A DNA stretch of 64,000 bases from Verrucomicrobiales bacterium (GCA_021648365.1 JAKISY010000009.1:10206-74205), one strand, 5' to 3'; counted from the stretch's first letter, positions 37,643-46,765 are shown. Program-made: numbers and translations. The notes: generated from the sequence alone by a model not told the origin.

Positions 37643-38614
37643 ATGAACCCTAAATCACCAAACCCCTCACTCTCATCCCTCGGTCGCCGCAACCTTTTGC
37701 TCTCTGCGGGCACCCTCGTTGGCGGTTTAGCTTGCGCCACCGCTCCCCAACTGCGCAGTGCAGAAAAAACCTCAACTCAAGCCAAAGCCTTCACCTTCTG
37801 TCTCAATACCAGCACCATTCGCGGTCAGAACCTCACCATCGCTGAAGAAATCGATGTCGCTGCCAAAGCAGGTTACGACGCCATCGAACCTTGGTTCCGC
37901 AAAATCAGTGCCTACACTGAAAAAGGCGGCTCTCTCAAAGACTTGCGCAAACGCATCGACGACCACGGCTTGCAAGTGCCTAGCTCGATCGGATTTGCCA
38001 AATGGATCGTCGATGATGACAAAGTCCGCGCAGCAGGTCTCGAAGAAGCCAAGCGCGACATGGATACCATCGCTCAGCTCGGCGGCACACGACTCGCCGC
38101 TCCACCCGTAGGCGCTACCAAAGAAGCCGGTCTTGACCTGCGCAAAGCAGGCGAACGCTACCGCGCCTTACTCGAACTCGGAGATGAAATGGGCATCGTG
38201 CCGCAAGTCGAAGTCTGGGGCTTTTCAAAAAACCTCAATCGTCTGTGCGACTCCACCTCCGTCGCCATCGCCGCCGATCACCCCAAAGCCTGCATCCTCA
38301 GCGATGTTTACCACCTATATAAAGGCGGCTCCGCTTTTGAAGGACTGCGCCTACTCGGGCCACAATCCCTGCAAGTCATCCACATGAATGACTACCCCGA
38401 CATCCCACGCGCAAAAATCGGCGACGCTGACCGCGTTTTTACCGGTGACGGTATCGCCCCTTTGCAGCAAGTCTTTGATATTTTCAAAAACATCGGCGCG
38501 CAGCCCGTATTATCCCTAGAACTCTTCAATCGTGAATACTGGAAAATGGACGCCTATGACTGCGCCAAAGAAGGCTTGGACAAATTAAAAGCCAGCGTAG
38601 CCAAATACGCCTAA
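37643..38614 (+). CDS. sugar phosphate isomerase/epimerase-like TIM barrel with Tat signal
   Basis: A 323-residue xylose-isomerase-like TIM barrel of the kind used in sugar catabolism. The N-terminus carries a twin-arginine export signal (LGRRNLLLSAGTLVGGLA). Barrel features include YDAIEPWFRKIS, PQVEVWGFSKNLNRL, ILSDVYHLYKGG, VIHMNDYPDIPR and LSLELFNREYW, with metal-binding Glu, Asp, His and Glu placed as expected. The start was put at MNPKSPNPSLSS, since the open frame extends 12 codons upstream without a better signal. Exported relatives in Verrucomicrobia and Planctomycetes are common; the exact substrate is unknown. Confidence 0.88.
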   Translation: MNPKSPNPSLSSLGRRNLLLSAGTLVGGLACATAPQLRSAEKTSTQAKAFTFCLNTSTIRGQNLTIAEEIDVAAKAGYDAIEPWFRKISAYTEKGGSLKDLRKRIDDHGLQVPSSIGFAKWIVDDDKVRAAGLEEAKRDMDTIAQLGGTRLAAPPVGATKEAGLDLRKAGERYRALLELGDEMGIVPQVEVWGFSKNLNRLCDSTSVAIAADHPKACILSDVYHLYKGGSAFEGLRLLGPQSLQVIHMNDYPDIPRAKIGDADRVFTGDGIAPLQQVFDIFKNIGAQPVLSLELFNREYWKMDAYDCAKEGLDKLKASVAKYA

Positions 38615-38702
38615 ACCTTTGTCGCGACAGTATTTTGCTACACTAATCACTGGCACTTAGTGAAAATGCGTTTATCGGTGGGCGACACACCCAACCGAAG
38701 CA

Positions 38703-39143
38703 TTGAGCGAGCAACGAAAAAAACCAGGCACCCGTAGAGAAGCACGGGAAGCGACGATCCAGTTTCTCTTCAGTCACGATCTGAACGATGAAAACTTGCC
38801 GGATCAAAGCAGCGAATTCTGGGAACTACGCACCGCGCGTCCCAAAGTGCGCGATTTCGCCAAAAAGCTGATCGCAGGGATTTTTGAACACCTGGAAGAA
38901 ATCGACCAAACCATCGAGGAGGCGAGTAAAAACTACACTCTCAAACAACTCACTCCCGTCGATCGCTGTCTGCTGCGCCTCGCCACTTACGAGATTTTTT
39001 ACCGCGATGACATCCCGCCAGCAGTGACCATCAACGAAGCGATCGAAATCGCTAAACGTTTCGGCTCCACCGAGTCGTCTGGTTTTATCAACGGAGTGAT
39101 CGATCGCATCGAAAAAGAGCACCGCAAAAACCAGACGAGCTAA
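38703..39143 (+). CDS. nusB: transcription antitermination factor NusB
   Basis: A 146-residue all-helical protein. NusB joins NusE (ribosomal protein S10) on boxA RNA to allow antitermination in rRNA operons. Typical sequence: REAREATIQFLFSHDL at the start and the C-terminal block VDRCLLRLATYEIFYRDDIPPAVTINEAIEIAKRFGSTESSGFINGVID. The most likely start is a TTG at 38703, because upstream ATG and GTG codons are out of frame. It is 44 bp before ftsY and probably co-transcribed with it. Confidence 0.93.
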   Translation: MSEQRKKPGTRREAREATIQFLFSHDLNDENLPDQSSEFWELRTARPKVRDFAKKLIAGIFEHLEEIDQTIEEASKNYTLKQLTPVDRCLLRLATYEIFYRDDIPPAVTINEAIEIAKRFGSTESSGFINGVIDRIEKEHRKNQTS

Positions 39144-39187
39144 AGAGCCGCGCCAAACTCTGTTTTTATAATCACCACTTATTTGTC

Positions 39188-40039
39188 ATGGGTTTATTCA
39201 AATCGATTATCAGCCGTTTCACCTCCCGCACCGAGATCGACTGGGAGGATCTCGAAGCCACCCTCATCGGCGGCGACTTAGGCATACCACTAACGACTAA
39301 AATCGTCGATCAGCTGCGCGCACAGGGACGCAAAATCAGTGGCGACGATATTGTCGAAGCTTGCCACAAAGAGATCACCGCCATCCTCGGTGAAGAAACT
39401 CCCCCACTGCCACAAAAACGCGACGACGGTATGCCCACCGTCATCCTCGTAGCCGGAGTCAACGGCACCGGCAAAACCACTTCCACCGCCAAGCTTGCCT
39501 ATCTTTTAAAAAAACAAGGCAACAGCGTGCTACTCGCCGCCGCCGACACTTTCCGCGCTGCCGCCATCGAGCAACTCGAAGTCTGGTCGCAGCGACTCGA
39601 TATCCCCTTGATCAAAACCCAATACCAAGCCGACCCCTCGGCAGTCTGTTTTGACGCCCACCGTTCTGCTATTCAAAACAAAGTAGACTTCCTCATCTGC
39701 GACACCGCAGGCCGCCTGCACACTCGCGACAATTTGATGGCTGAGTTACAAAAGATCCAACGCACCCTTAAAAAGCAAGATGAGAGTGCCCCTCACGAAC
39801 GACTCCTAGTCGTCGATGCCACCACCGGATCCAATGCGCTGTCCCAGGCAAAAGAATTTCAAAAGGCCCTCGACCTCACAGGGCTGATCGTCACCAAACT
39901 CGACGGCTCAGGCAAAGGCGGCAGTGCCGTAGTCATCAAAGATCAACTCGGTATCCCCACCCGCTTCATCGGCACCGGTGAAAGCGAAACACATTTCAAT
40001 GCCTTCTCCCCGCAGTCTTTTGTCGAAAACATTCTGTGA
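39188..40039 (+). CDS. ftsY: signal recognition particle receptor FtsY
   Basis: A 283-residue SRP-type GTPase. It docks ribosome-SRP complexes at the membrane for co-translational insertion. G-domain motifs are complete: VAGVNGTGKTTSTAKLAY, DTFRAAAIEQLEVW, CDTAGRLHTRDNLMAEL, TKLDGSGKGGS and the closing GTGESETHFNAFSPQSFV. It lacks the long acidic N-terminal A domain of the E. coli protein, beginning almost directly with the N domain (MGLFKSIISRF); many phyla have this short form. It follows nusB closely. Confidence 0.96.
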   Translation: MGLFKSIISRFTSRTEIDWEDLEATLIGGDLGIPLTTKIVDQLRAQGRKISGDDIVEACHKEITAILGEETPPLPQKRDDGMPTVILVAGVNGTGKTTSTAKLAYLLKKQGNSVLLAAADTFRAAAIEQLEVWSQRLDIPLIKTQYQADPSAVCFDAHRSAIQNKVDFLICDTAGRLHTRDNLMAELQKIQRTLKKQDESAPHERLLVVDATTGSNALSQAKEFQKALDLTGLIVTKLDGSGKGGSAVVIKDQLGIPTRFIGTGESETHFNAFSPQSFVENIL

Positions 40040-40160
40040 GCCTCACCAATAGGCATTCGACAAAAAACGCTCGAACAAATCGGTAAAACCTTATTTGTCA
40101 ACTCGCCCAATACGGAGCCGACATCGGATAAGAGGCTCGCATGAGGTTCCCCGCCATCAT

Positions 40161-40409
40161 CAGAACACCAGACATGGGATAAGCATATTTTGATACCACT
40201 CTGAACTAATGCCGCAGAATATTAGAACTTTGAGCGTTAGCACCAGCAGCATGTGGCATGGATTGGCAATTTGCCTTCGGGTAGTTTCCTCCAGCTGTCT
40301 TCGCTACGCTACGGCTGTGTTTTCTGTATCGGTATCACTTTCAACTGTAATCTCAAATGTAGCTCCCCCTATTCCAACAACATATTTTCAGAACGTGTCC
40401 GGTGTTCTG
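40161..40409. mobile_element. MITE-like inverted-repeat element, copy 2 (249 bp)
   Basis: The ends CAGAACACCAGAC and GTCCGGTGTTCTG are inverted repeats with one mismatch and match those of copy 1. It is flanked by the perfect 5-bp direct repeat ATCAT (40156-40160 and 40410-40414). Internal sequence is colinear with copy 1, except for about 45 extra bases at 40271-40314 that resemble another dispersed repeat (14489-14531), suggesting a nested insertion. No protein is encoded. The surrounding spacer from the ftsY stop (40040) to 40429 contains nothing else I can identify. Confidence 0.85.
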
Positions 40410-40429
40410 ATCATGGCTAAAATCCAACG

Positions 40430-40636
40430 ATGAAAGTCACTTTCGACAAAGCTCACGGCAAATACAAAAAAGGCTACCAGACCATCGAGTTCGATCCACC
40501 CTACAAACGCTACGTCGGCGACGCTGCCGATTTCGCCAAAATCCTACGCGGCGAAAAAGAATCAGACTTTTCACCGCAACACGATCTCGCCGTACAAAAA
40601 GCCGTGTTACAAGCTTCAGCACTCCCTCTCGCTTGA
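40430..40636 (+). pseudogene. C-terminal remnant of a Gfo/Idh/MocA oxidoreductase
   Basis: Only about 68 residues remain, ending DFAKILRGEKESDFSPQHDLAVQKAVLQASALPLA. This matches the closing helices of Gfo/Idh/MocA dehydrogenases (the RGEK...HDLAVQEAVLRAS pattern), which are normally about 350-450 residues. No Rossmann domain is found upstream; a MITE-like element lies 20 bp before the fragment. The intact oxidoreductase at 42999-44069 belongs to a different branch, so this is not simply a duplicate tail. The fragment is unlikely to be functional. Confidence 0.7.
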
Positions 40637-40695
40637 CACTTATCATCAGCGAGTGTTTATAAAACTATCTAAAGCCACACACTCGTTTTTATACT

Positions 40696-42144
40696 ATGAT
40701 CAAACGTCGCATTCTCACCACCCTCACCGCATCCCTATTCCTTGCTAGCCCTTGCCTAATCCAAGCGCAGGATGCTAAAAAAGAAACCGAGAGCAAAACC
40801 AAAAAACTCCCTAGCGCAGCAGATCAGATCAAAGACCTGTCTTCCTTGCCCGATTTCACCAAACAGTTGCAGCAGACCATCGACCAGAGCGGAGGTAACT
40901 TGGCTTTTGTCAAAACCGGCATCTACCGCATCACCCAACCGCTGATTTTTGATCTCACCAAACACGGCGCAGCCAAAGTCACCGGTTCAGCAGGTGTCAC
41001 CCTGATCATGGACGGCCCTGGCCCCGCCCTCAAATTTGTCGGCAGCCACCAAGGCACCGCTTCTCCAAAATCATTCCAAACCAAAACCTGGGACGAACGT
41101 ATGCCCATCGTCAGCGGCATCGAGATCATCGGCAACCACCCCGAAGCCGTCGGCATCGAACTTTTCCAAACCATGGAACCCATCATCTCCCGTGTTTCTG
41201 TGCGTTGGTGCCTGCATGGCATCCGCCTCGCCACCCGCAATCGCAACGTCACCATTTCCGACTGTCACCTCTACGAAAACTCAGGGGTAGGCATCTATCT
41301 AGATGACGTCAATCTGCATCAGATCAACGTCTCCAACTGCCACATCAGTTACAATCGTCAAGGCGGCATCGTCGTCAGAGATGGCAATGTGCGCAACCTG
41401 CAAATCACCGGCTGCGACATCGAAGGCAACATGCCAGGCGAACACGTGCCGACCAAAGCCGCCAACATTCTGCTCGACGTATCTGCCACCGCAGGCGACA
41501 AAAAGCACTCCATCGCCGAAGTCACCATCACCTCTTGCACCATTCAGCACAGTGCTAATTACTCAGACATCAAAGGTAAATACTCAGCAGTAGGCGGAGC
41601 CAACATCCGCATCCTCGGCAAAGAGAGCTGGCCGATCAACTCCGTCACCATCACTGGCAACGTCATCAGCGACACCGAGAACAACATCGACATCACCCAT
41701 GCGTATGACGTGACCATCAACTCAAACGCCCTCTTTGCTCCCAGCTCGAATCACTTGTTAGTGAAAAACAGCGAACGTATCGTGGTCAGCGGAAACAGCT
41801 TCAACCCCCGCCAATTCGAGCGCCCCGCAGCACTGATCTTCACCGATTCTAAAGACTGCGTGCTCAGCAGCTCCACTATCCACGCCGCCAAAAACCCAGC
41901 CGGCGCCGTGCAACTGAACAACTGCAGCAACATGCTACTCAGCGCACTCAACCTGACTGAAAATGCCGTTGGCATCAGCTTGAACAAAACCGACGGAGCC
42001 ACCATCAGCAACTGTCGCATCTCTCGCACCCTCGAAGGCGGCGCAGATATCATCATTGGCGCAGACAATAAAAATATCCAACTTTCAGGCAACGCCTTCA
42101 GTGGCAAAAGCGATATCGACACAGCCGCGAAGCTCAAGAAATAG
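40696..42144 (+). CDS. secreted right-handed parallel beta-helix protein
   Basis: A 482-residue protein with signal peptide (MIKRRILTTLTASLFLASPCLIQA) and a pectate-lyase-like parallel beta-helix. Coil sequences repeat regularly: NRNVTISDCHLYENSGVGIYL, INVSNCHISYNRQGGIVV, LQITGCDIEGN, TITSCTIQHSANYSD, TITGNVISDTENNIDI. Asn ladders and stacked hydrophobics are evident. Catalytic residues of known lyases are not recognisable, so it may be a lyase, epimerase, hydrolase or binding protein for polysaccharide. It is unrelated at sequence level to the beta-helix protein at 35363-37591. Confidence 0.82.
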   Translation: MIKRRILTTLTASLFLASPCLIQAQDAKKETESKTKKLPSAADQIKDLSSLPDFTKQLQQTIDQSGGNLAFVKTGIYRITQPLIFDLTKHGAAKVTGSAGVTLIMDGPGPALKFVGSHQGTASPKSFQTKTWDERMPIVSGIEIIGNHPEAVGIELFQTMEPIISRVSVRWCLHGIRLATRNRNVTISDCHLYENSGVGIYLDDVNLHQINVSNCHISYNRQGGIVVRDGNVRNLQITGCDIEGNMPGEHVPTKAANILLDVSATAGDKKHSIAEVTITSCTIQHSANYSDIKGKYSAVGGANIRILGKESWPINSVTITGNVISDTENNIDITHAYDVTINSNALFAPSSNHLLVKNSERIVVSGNSFNPRQFERPAALIFTDSKDCVLSSSTIHAAKNPAGAVQLNNCSNMLLSALNLTENAVGISLNKTDGATISNCRISRTLEGGADIIIGADNKNIQLSGNAFSGKSDIDTAAKLKK

Positions 42145-42250
42145 CTTGGATTTCCGCATAATCCATCGCATAGTGAGTAAGCGTGTCCCTTGAACGATCA
42201 AGGCACATCGAGTATCTAGTTTTCCACCTTCAACCCACCCACACACACGC

Positions 42251-42529
42251 ATGGAGTTCGACTGGCTCGACGTTCATTTTGACCTCAAAAAAATCAGTCC
42301 TCGAGAAGTCGAGGAGTCATTTGAGGACCCGTTTGCCATCCGCCTAATTCCTGACCAGGAATTAACGGCATCAGACGTGCGCTACATCTGTCTCGCCAAG
42401 ACCGTGGGTGGTCGCTCCTTATTCTCCATCTTCTGGACTGACGGCAAAAACTGCCGCGTTATTTTCACTCGTGACATGACCGACAAAGAACACGGCTTTT
42501 ACGAACGCAAAAACGCCGAATATATTTAA
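42251..42529 (+). CDS. BrnT-like toxin
   Basis: A 92-residue protein matching the BrnT ribonuclease toxin pattern: an N-terminal FDWLDVHFDLKKISPREVEESFEDP segment, RYICLAKTVGGRSLFSIFW strands, and the C-terminal RVIFTRDMTDKEHGFYE. It precedes a CopG-type antitoxin gene by 38 bp, the gene order normal for brnTA. BrnT toxins inhibit translation by RNA cleavage; this activity is inferred from family only. Confidence 0.8.
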   Translation: MEFDWLDVHFDLKKISPREVEESFEDPFAIRLIPDQELTASDVRYICLAKTVGGRSLFSIFWTDGKNCRVIFTRDMTDKEHGFYERKNAEYI

Positions 42530-42567
42530 CCTTCTTTCAGCCCCAACCTTTTACCCAAAAACACATT

Positions 42568-42852
42568 GTGAAAGTTCTAACAGACTGGAAAGACCTACCG
42601 GATTTCGAAGACGAAAAACAAGAAGCTCAATTCTGGGCCGACCACATGATCGAACCGCATCTGATGAATGCCTCGATCCACAAACCCACCGTCCGAGAAT
42701 CGACCACCATCACCCTGCGCTTTGATCCGCAAATGCTCTCACGCATCAAACGCATCGCCCGCTCTCGCTACCTGAATTATCAAAGTATGATGAAACAATG
42801 GCTCAGCGAACGCGTCGAGCAGGAACTACGCAATTCCAATCAAGACAAATAA
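42568..42852 (+). CDS. CopG/BrnA-like antitoxin
   Basis: A 94-residue protein starting at GTG (VKVLTDWKDLPDFEDEKQEAQFWADH). The acidic N-terminal half, with the phrase DEKQEAQFWADH, is typical of CopG-antitoxin family proteins that mask BrnT. The C-terminal ribbon-helix-helix (TTITLRFDPQMLSRIKRIAR, LNYQSMMKQWLSERV) binds DNA. It is expected to repress the operon as a toxin-antitoxin complex. An adjacent hairpin at 42926-42956 may end the transcript. Confidence 0.82.
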   Translation: MKVLTDWKDLPDFEDEKQEAQFWADHMIEPHLMNASIHKPTVRESTTITLRFDPQMLSRIKRIARSRYLNYQSMMKQWLSERVEQELRNSNQDK

Positions 42853-42925
42853 ATGGTTTTTTGTAGGGCGAGCGCCCCGCTTGCCATCCCTCTTACGCCC
42901 CGCTTGCCACTTCCCTTTTCACCTC

Positions 42926-42956
42926 GGTAGCCTCGTCATCTTGCGTTCAGGCTACC
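42926..42956. terminator. hairpin after toxin-antitoxin pair
   Basis: An 8-bp perfect stem GGTAGCCT/AGGCTACC with a 15-base loop is followed by TTCATTCCCC, a weak T-run. Just before it, CGCCCCGCTTGCCA occurs twice (about 42876 and 42899), part of a GC-rich repeat. It is only a candidate terminator. Confidence 0.4.
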
Positions 42957-42998
42957 TTCATTCCCCTTTCACAAAACTAACACCTAGCTTATAATATC

Positions 42999-44069
42999 AT
43001 GAACAAAAAAGTACTCGTCCTCGGAGCCGGCAACATGGGAGCATCCCACGCCAAAGCCTATCACAACCTCGACGGCTTTGAAGTCGCCGGCATCGTCACC
43101 CGTAGCGCCGCTAGTCGTGAAAAACTCGCCGAATCCCTCGGCGGAGACATCGCCCTGTTTGGTGACTATGATGAAGCCCTCGCCGCAGTCAAACCCGACT
43201 GCGTATCGATCAATACCTACCCAGAAACTCACGCCGAATATGCCATCAAAGCCATGGAAGCTGGAGCGCACGTTTTCCTAGAAAAACCTCTTGCCCCCAC
43301 CGTCGACGAAGCGCAAAAAGTCGTCGATACCGCCGTGCGCCTCAACAAAAAACTCTGCATCGGTTACATTCTTCGTCACCATCCCTCATGGATCAAATTC
43401 ATCGAGATCGCCCGCACCCTCGGCAACCCCTTGGTGATGCGCATGAACCTCAATCAACAGAGCCACGGAGATATGTGGAACACTCACCGCAACTTGATGA
43501 ACTCAATGTCCCCCATCGTCGATTGTGGAGTGCATTACGTCGATGTGATGTGTCAGATGACTCAATCCAAGCCGATCAAAGTCAACGCCATCGGAGCACG
43601 ACTCTCCGATGAACTCAATCCGGGCATGTACAACTACGGCCAACTGCAAGTGACCTTCGAAAACGGCAGCGTCGGTTGGTATGAAGCTGGCTGGGGTCCG
43701 ATGATGAGCGAAGTCGCCTTTTTCGTTAAAGATGTCGTCGGCCCCAAAGGCTGTGTCTCCATCGTAGCCGACAAAGCGGGTGGCGAATCCGAGTCCTCCA
43801 ACGTGGACTCCCACACCAAAACCGAAGCCCTGCGTGTTCATCATGCTGAGTTAGACGAAAACAATCAATTTGTCAAAGAAGACGAAATCATCAATCTCGA
43901 AGACGAACCCGATCACGACGCCTTGTGCCAACGCGAGCAAGCTTACTTCCTCAAAGCTATCGACGAAGACATCGATCTCACCGACCACATGAACGACGGC
44001 GTCAACAGCCTGCGCATCGTATTGGCAGCCGAGCAATCCTTCAAAGAAGGCCGCACCATCGACCTGTAG
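42999..44069 (+). CDS. Gfo/Idh/MocA family NAD(P)-dependent oxidoreductase
   Basis: A 356-residue cytoplasmic sugar dehydrogenase-like enzyme. The Rossmann motif is [20 protein letters not shown], followed by the family landmark [18 protein letters not shown] (the EKP lysine) and the second domain with [20 protein letters not shown], which contains the conserved D-x3-H. No export signal is seen, so it acts in the cytoplasm, probably on inositol-, glucose- or uronate-type sugars from polysaccharide breakdown. Substrate and cofactor preference are not decided by sequence. Confidence 0.9.
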   Translation: MNKKVLVLGAGNMGASHAKAYHNLDGFEVAGIVTRSAASREKLAESLGGDIALFGDYDEALAAVKPDCVSINTYPETHAEYAIKAMEAGAHVFLEKPLAPTVDEAQKVVDTAVRLNKKLCIGYILRHHPSWIKFIEIARTLGNPLVMRMNLNQQSHGDMWNTHRNLMNSMSPIVDCGVHYVDVMCQMTQSKPIKVNAIGARLSDELNPGMYNYGQLQVTFENGSVGWYEAGWGPMMSEVAFFVKDVVGPKGCVSIVADKAGGESESSNVDSHTKTEALRVHHAELDENNQFVKEDEIINLEDEPDHDALCQREQAYFLKAIDEDIDLTDHMNDGVNSLRIVLAAEQSFKEGRTIDL

Positions 44070-44115
44070 CTTCCGCCCCTACAGCCTAAACTCCTATAGC
44101 CTTCAAGCCTTCTTA

Positions 44116-44583
44116 GTGAAACAGATCACCATCTACACCGACGGCTCGTCCTTGGGCAACCCCGGGCCGGGCGGCTACGGCACCATCCTACAATACAACG
44201 GCAACAGCAAAGAGCTAAGCCAAGGATACGCCTGCACCACCAACAACCGCATGGAGTTGATGGCAGCGATTGCTGGGCTGGAGTCGCTCAAAGAAACCTG
44301 CAAAGTCAGCCTCACCTCCGACTCCAAATACGTCATCGACGCCATGACTAAAGGCTGGATCGAAAGCTGGCAAAAAAAAGGTTGGAGCCGTGGCAAAAAT
44401 AAACCGCTCAAAAACACCGACCTGTGGCAACGCCTACTCAAAGCTAGTCAAAACCACAACGTCACGTGGTTGTGGGTGAAAGGTCACGCCGGCCACCCAG
44501 AAAACGAACGCTGTGACGAACTCGCCGTCGCCGCCGCCTCGCAAAAAGGCAGCCCCCCCGACGAAGGTTATCAACCAGAGTAA
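44116..44583 (+). CDS. rnhA: ribonuclease HI
   Basis: A 155-residue RNase HI that cleaves RNA in RNA-DNA hybrids. The catalytic DEDD set is visible: [42 protein letters not shown] and [12 protein letters not shown]. The basic handle region ([13 protein letters not shown]) is present. The start is GTG, since the family's first strand ([10 protein letters not shown]) begins directly there. It lies 46 bp after the oxidoreductase and 38 bp before a propeller protein, with no obvious shared role. Confidence 0.95.
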   Translation: MKQITIYTDGSSLGNPGPGGYGTILQYNGNSKELSQGYACTTNNRMELMAAIAGLESLKETCKVSLTSDSKYVIDAMTKGWIESWQKKGWSRGKNKPLKNTDLWQRLLKASQNHNVTWLWVKGHAGHPENERCDELAVAAASQKGSPPDEGYQPE

Positions 44584-44621
44584 ACAACTTCCCTGAATGA
44601 CACCACGCAAAGTATAAAATC

Positions 44622-45887
44622 ATGAAAACGAACAACCCCCTCAAAACCGTAGCACTATACGCCTTCTGCCTCATTGGCAGCCTACCCTTCACTGCCACTG
44701 CCGAAGATTGGCCAGAATTTCGCGGCCCTGGCGGGCAAGGTCACTCGCAAGCCAAGCAGGTGCCGATCAAATGGTCCACCGATAAAAACGTCGCTTGGAA
44801 AAGCAACATCCCCGGCACCGCTTGGTCCTCTCCGATATTGATCGGTGACAAGCTCTACCTCACCACCGCTATTCCCGAAGGCAAAAAAAACTACACCCTG
44901 CATGCTCTCGCAGTGAATGCACAGGACGGAAAAATCCTCTGGGACGTTGAAGTCATTGGTAAACAAAAAGGCAAACCGGCTCGCATGCACAAAAAGAACA
45001 GCCATGCCTCCCCCACCCCTATTTTTGAAGACGGCAAAGTCTATGTGCATTTCGGTCATGACGGCACCGCTTGCCTGAACGCAGCGGATGGCAAAACCCT
45101 CTGGAAAGTAGATATCAAATACAATCCCGTGCATGGCAACGGCGGCTCCCCCGTACTCGTCGATGACCTCCTCATCTTCAGTTGCGATGGCAAGGATAAT
45201 CCCTTCATCATTGCACTTGATAAAAATACTGGTAAAACCGTATGGAAAACTCCTCGCGCCGTGGAGGTGTCTCGTCACTTCTCTTTCACCACCCCGCTGC
45301 TGATCGAAGTGAACGGTCAGCGCCAACTGATCAGCCCCGCCAGCGGTGCCGTCATCGCTTACGACCCCAGCAATGGAAAAGAAATTTGGAGATGCGGTTA
45401 TGGCGAAGGTTATTCTGTTGTCGCCCGCCCCCTGTATGCCAACGGCTTGATCTATGTCAGCACTGGCTTCAACAAAGCCAAGCTAATGGCGATCCGCGCG
45501 GAGGGAAAAGGCGACGTTACCAAAACCCACATCGCTTGGGAATATGAGAAAGCCGTGCCCAAGGAGTCCTCTCCCATCATCGTCGATGACTACCTCTACA
45601 TGAACGACGACAAAGGCCTCGCCACCTGCCTCGATGCCAAAACAGGCAAGCTGATCTGGGAAGGACGACTCACTAAAAAGAACTACTCCGCTGCACCCAT
45701 CTATGCTGGCGGGCTGATCTATTTCCACGATGGCGAAGGCATGACCACCGTGATCAAACCTGGCAAAAAACTCGACATCGTCGCTCGCAATGACATCGGT
45801 GAGCACGGCCTATCCTCCTTCGCGGTCACCGATGGTGCCTTGTTCATCCGCACCGATTCTGCTCTGTTTCGAATCGGCAAACCCTGA
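44622..45887 (+). CDS. secreted PQQ-type beta-propeller protein
   Basis: A 421-residue protein with signal peptide (FCLIGSLPFTATAEDWPEFRG) and PQQ-like propeller repeats. Repeats are visible as NAQDGKILWDVEVIG, NAADGKTLWKVDIK, DKNTGKTVWKTPRA, DPSNGKEIWRCGYG and DAKTGKLIWEGRL. The opening DWPEFRGPGGQG is typical of a large verrucomicrobial and planctomycetal group of unknown function. It resembles BamB only in fold; true PQQ-enzyme active-site residues are not evident, so a binding or scaffolding role is more likely. Confidence 0.88.
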   Translation: MKTNNPLKTVALYAFCLIGSLPFTATAEDWPEFRGPGGQGHSQAKQVPIKWSTDKNVAWKSNIPGTAWSSPILIGDKLYLTTAIPEGKKNYTLHALAVNAQDGKILWDVEVIGKQKGKPARMHKKNSHASPTPIFEDGKVYVHFGHDGTACLNAADGKTLWKVDIKYNPVHGNGGSPVLVDDLLIFSCDGKDNPFIIALDKNTGKTVWKTPRAVEVSRHFSFTTPLLIEVNGQRQLISPASGAVIAYDPSNGKEIWRCGYGEGYSVVARPLYANGLIYVSTGFNKAKLMAIRAEGKGDVTKTHIAWEYEKAVPKESSPIIVDDYLYMNDDKGLATCLDAKTGKLIWEGRLTKKNYSAAPIYAGGLIYFHDGEGMTTVIKPGKKLDIVARNDIGEHGLSSFAVTDGALFIRTDSALFRIGKP

Positions 45888-45895
45888 GTTCTACT

Positions 45896-46672
45896 TTGAA
45901 CGTTACTCAATTCAATCGCAACGCCTGGAACTTCCAATCGATGGAGGGCTGTCGCTGGAGCACGCCTGTTGAACCCGACGTGATCGAACAAGCACTCAAA
46001 GGAAACTGGCAAGTCTTGCTCACACCTAACAAAACCGTGCCATCACCCTGGCTCGGGGAGGTGAAAAACTTCGACCTGCTCTGCCTCGCCAGTGGTGGTG
46101 GACAACAAGCCCCTCTATTTGCCGCCGCTGGAGCCAAAGTGACCTCCTTCGACAACTCTGATGTTCAATTAGAAAAAGACCAGCTGGTAGCCGATCGCCA
46201 TCAGCTAGAGATCACCACCATGCAAGGCGACATGGCAGACCTCTCAGCCTTTGACGACGCCTGCTTTGATTTGATTTTCCATCCCGTCTCCAACGTCTTC
46301 GCTCCAGACATCCATCCCATCTGGAGAGAATGTTTCCGCGTGCTCAAACCTGGAGGGTCGCTGCTCAGCGGATTCATGAACCCAGCATTTTTCCTCTTTG
46401 ACCACGTGCACGGTGAAGAAACCGGCGAACTGATCGTCAAATACCCACTACCCTATTCTGACCTAGACTCACTGACAGAGGATCAACTCGATGACCAAAT
46501 CGAAGCCACTCTCAGCCTTGAATACAGCCACAGCCTGCAAGATCAAATAGGCGGGCAAACCCAAGCAGGCTTCATGATCGCCGACCTTTACGAAGACAGC
46601 TGGGATGATCAATCTACCGCCCTCAACCCCTACATGCCCACCTTCCTAGCAACACGAGCGATCAAAAATTAG
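45896..46672 (+). CDS. class I SAM-dependent methyltransferase
   Basis: A 258-residue methyltransferase. The SAM motif I is FDLLCLASGGGQQAPLFAAAGAKVTSFDNS, followed by motif II acid (FDNSDVQLEKDQ), an acid in MQGDMADLSAFDDACFDLIF, and the post-motif RVLKPGGSLLSGFMNPAFFLFD. The start is TTG, eight bases after the previous stop codon. The substrate is unknown; the C-terminal region has the acidic segment typical of small-molecule enzymes of this class. Confidence 0.85.
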   Translation: MNVTQFNRNAWNFQSMEGCRWSTPVEPDVIEQALKGNWQVLLTPNKTVPSPWLGEVKNFDLLCLASGGGQQAPLFAAAGAKVTSFDNSDVQLEKDQLVADRHQLEITTMQGDMADLSAFDDACFDLIFHPVSNVFAPDIHPIWRECFRVLKPGGSLLSGFMNPAFFLFDHVHGEETGELIVKYPLPYSDLDSLTEDQLDDQIEATLSLEYSHSLQDQIGGQTQAGFMIADLYEDSWDDQSTALNPYMPTFLATRAIKN

Positions 46673-46765
46673 CGTGCAAAGGCTGCTATTCCGTCCTACA
46701 TTCCGCCGGCAATGCTTTGCCCAGCGCAATCACTATCTGCAAAAGCCATATCCTTTTTATCAGCC

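Noticed and set aside
40209..40433. 74-residue frame across the second MITE
   Set aside because: It spans element ends and the nested repeat; a coding function would not survive in copy 1, where the frame is absent.
44622..45887. Propeller protein as a PQQ-dependent alcohol dehydrogenase or BamB
   Set aside because: It has the repeat fold but lacks recognisable quinoprotein catalytic residues, and no Bam context is present.
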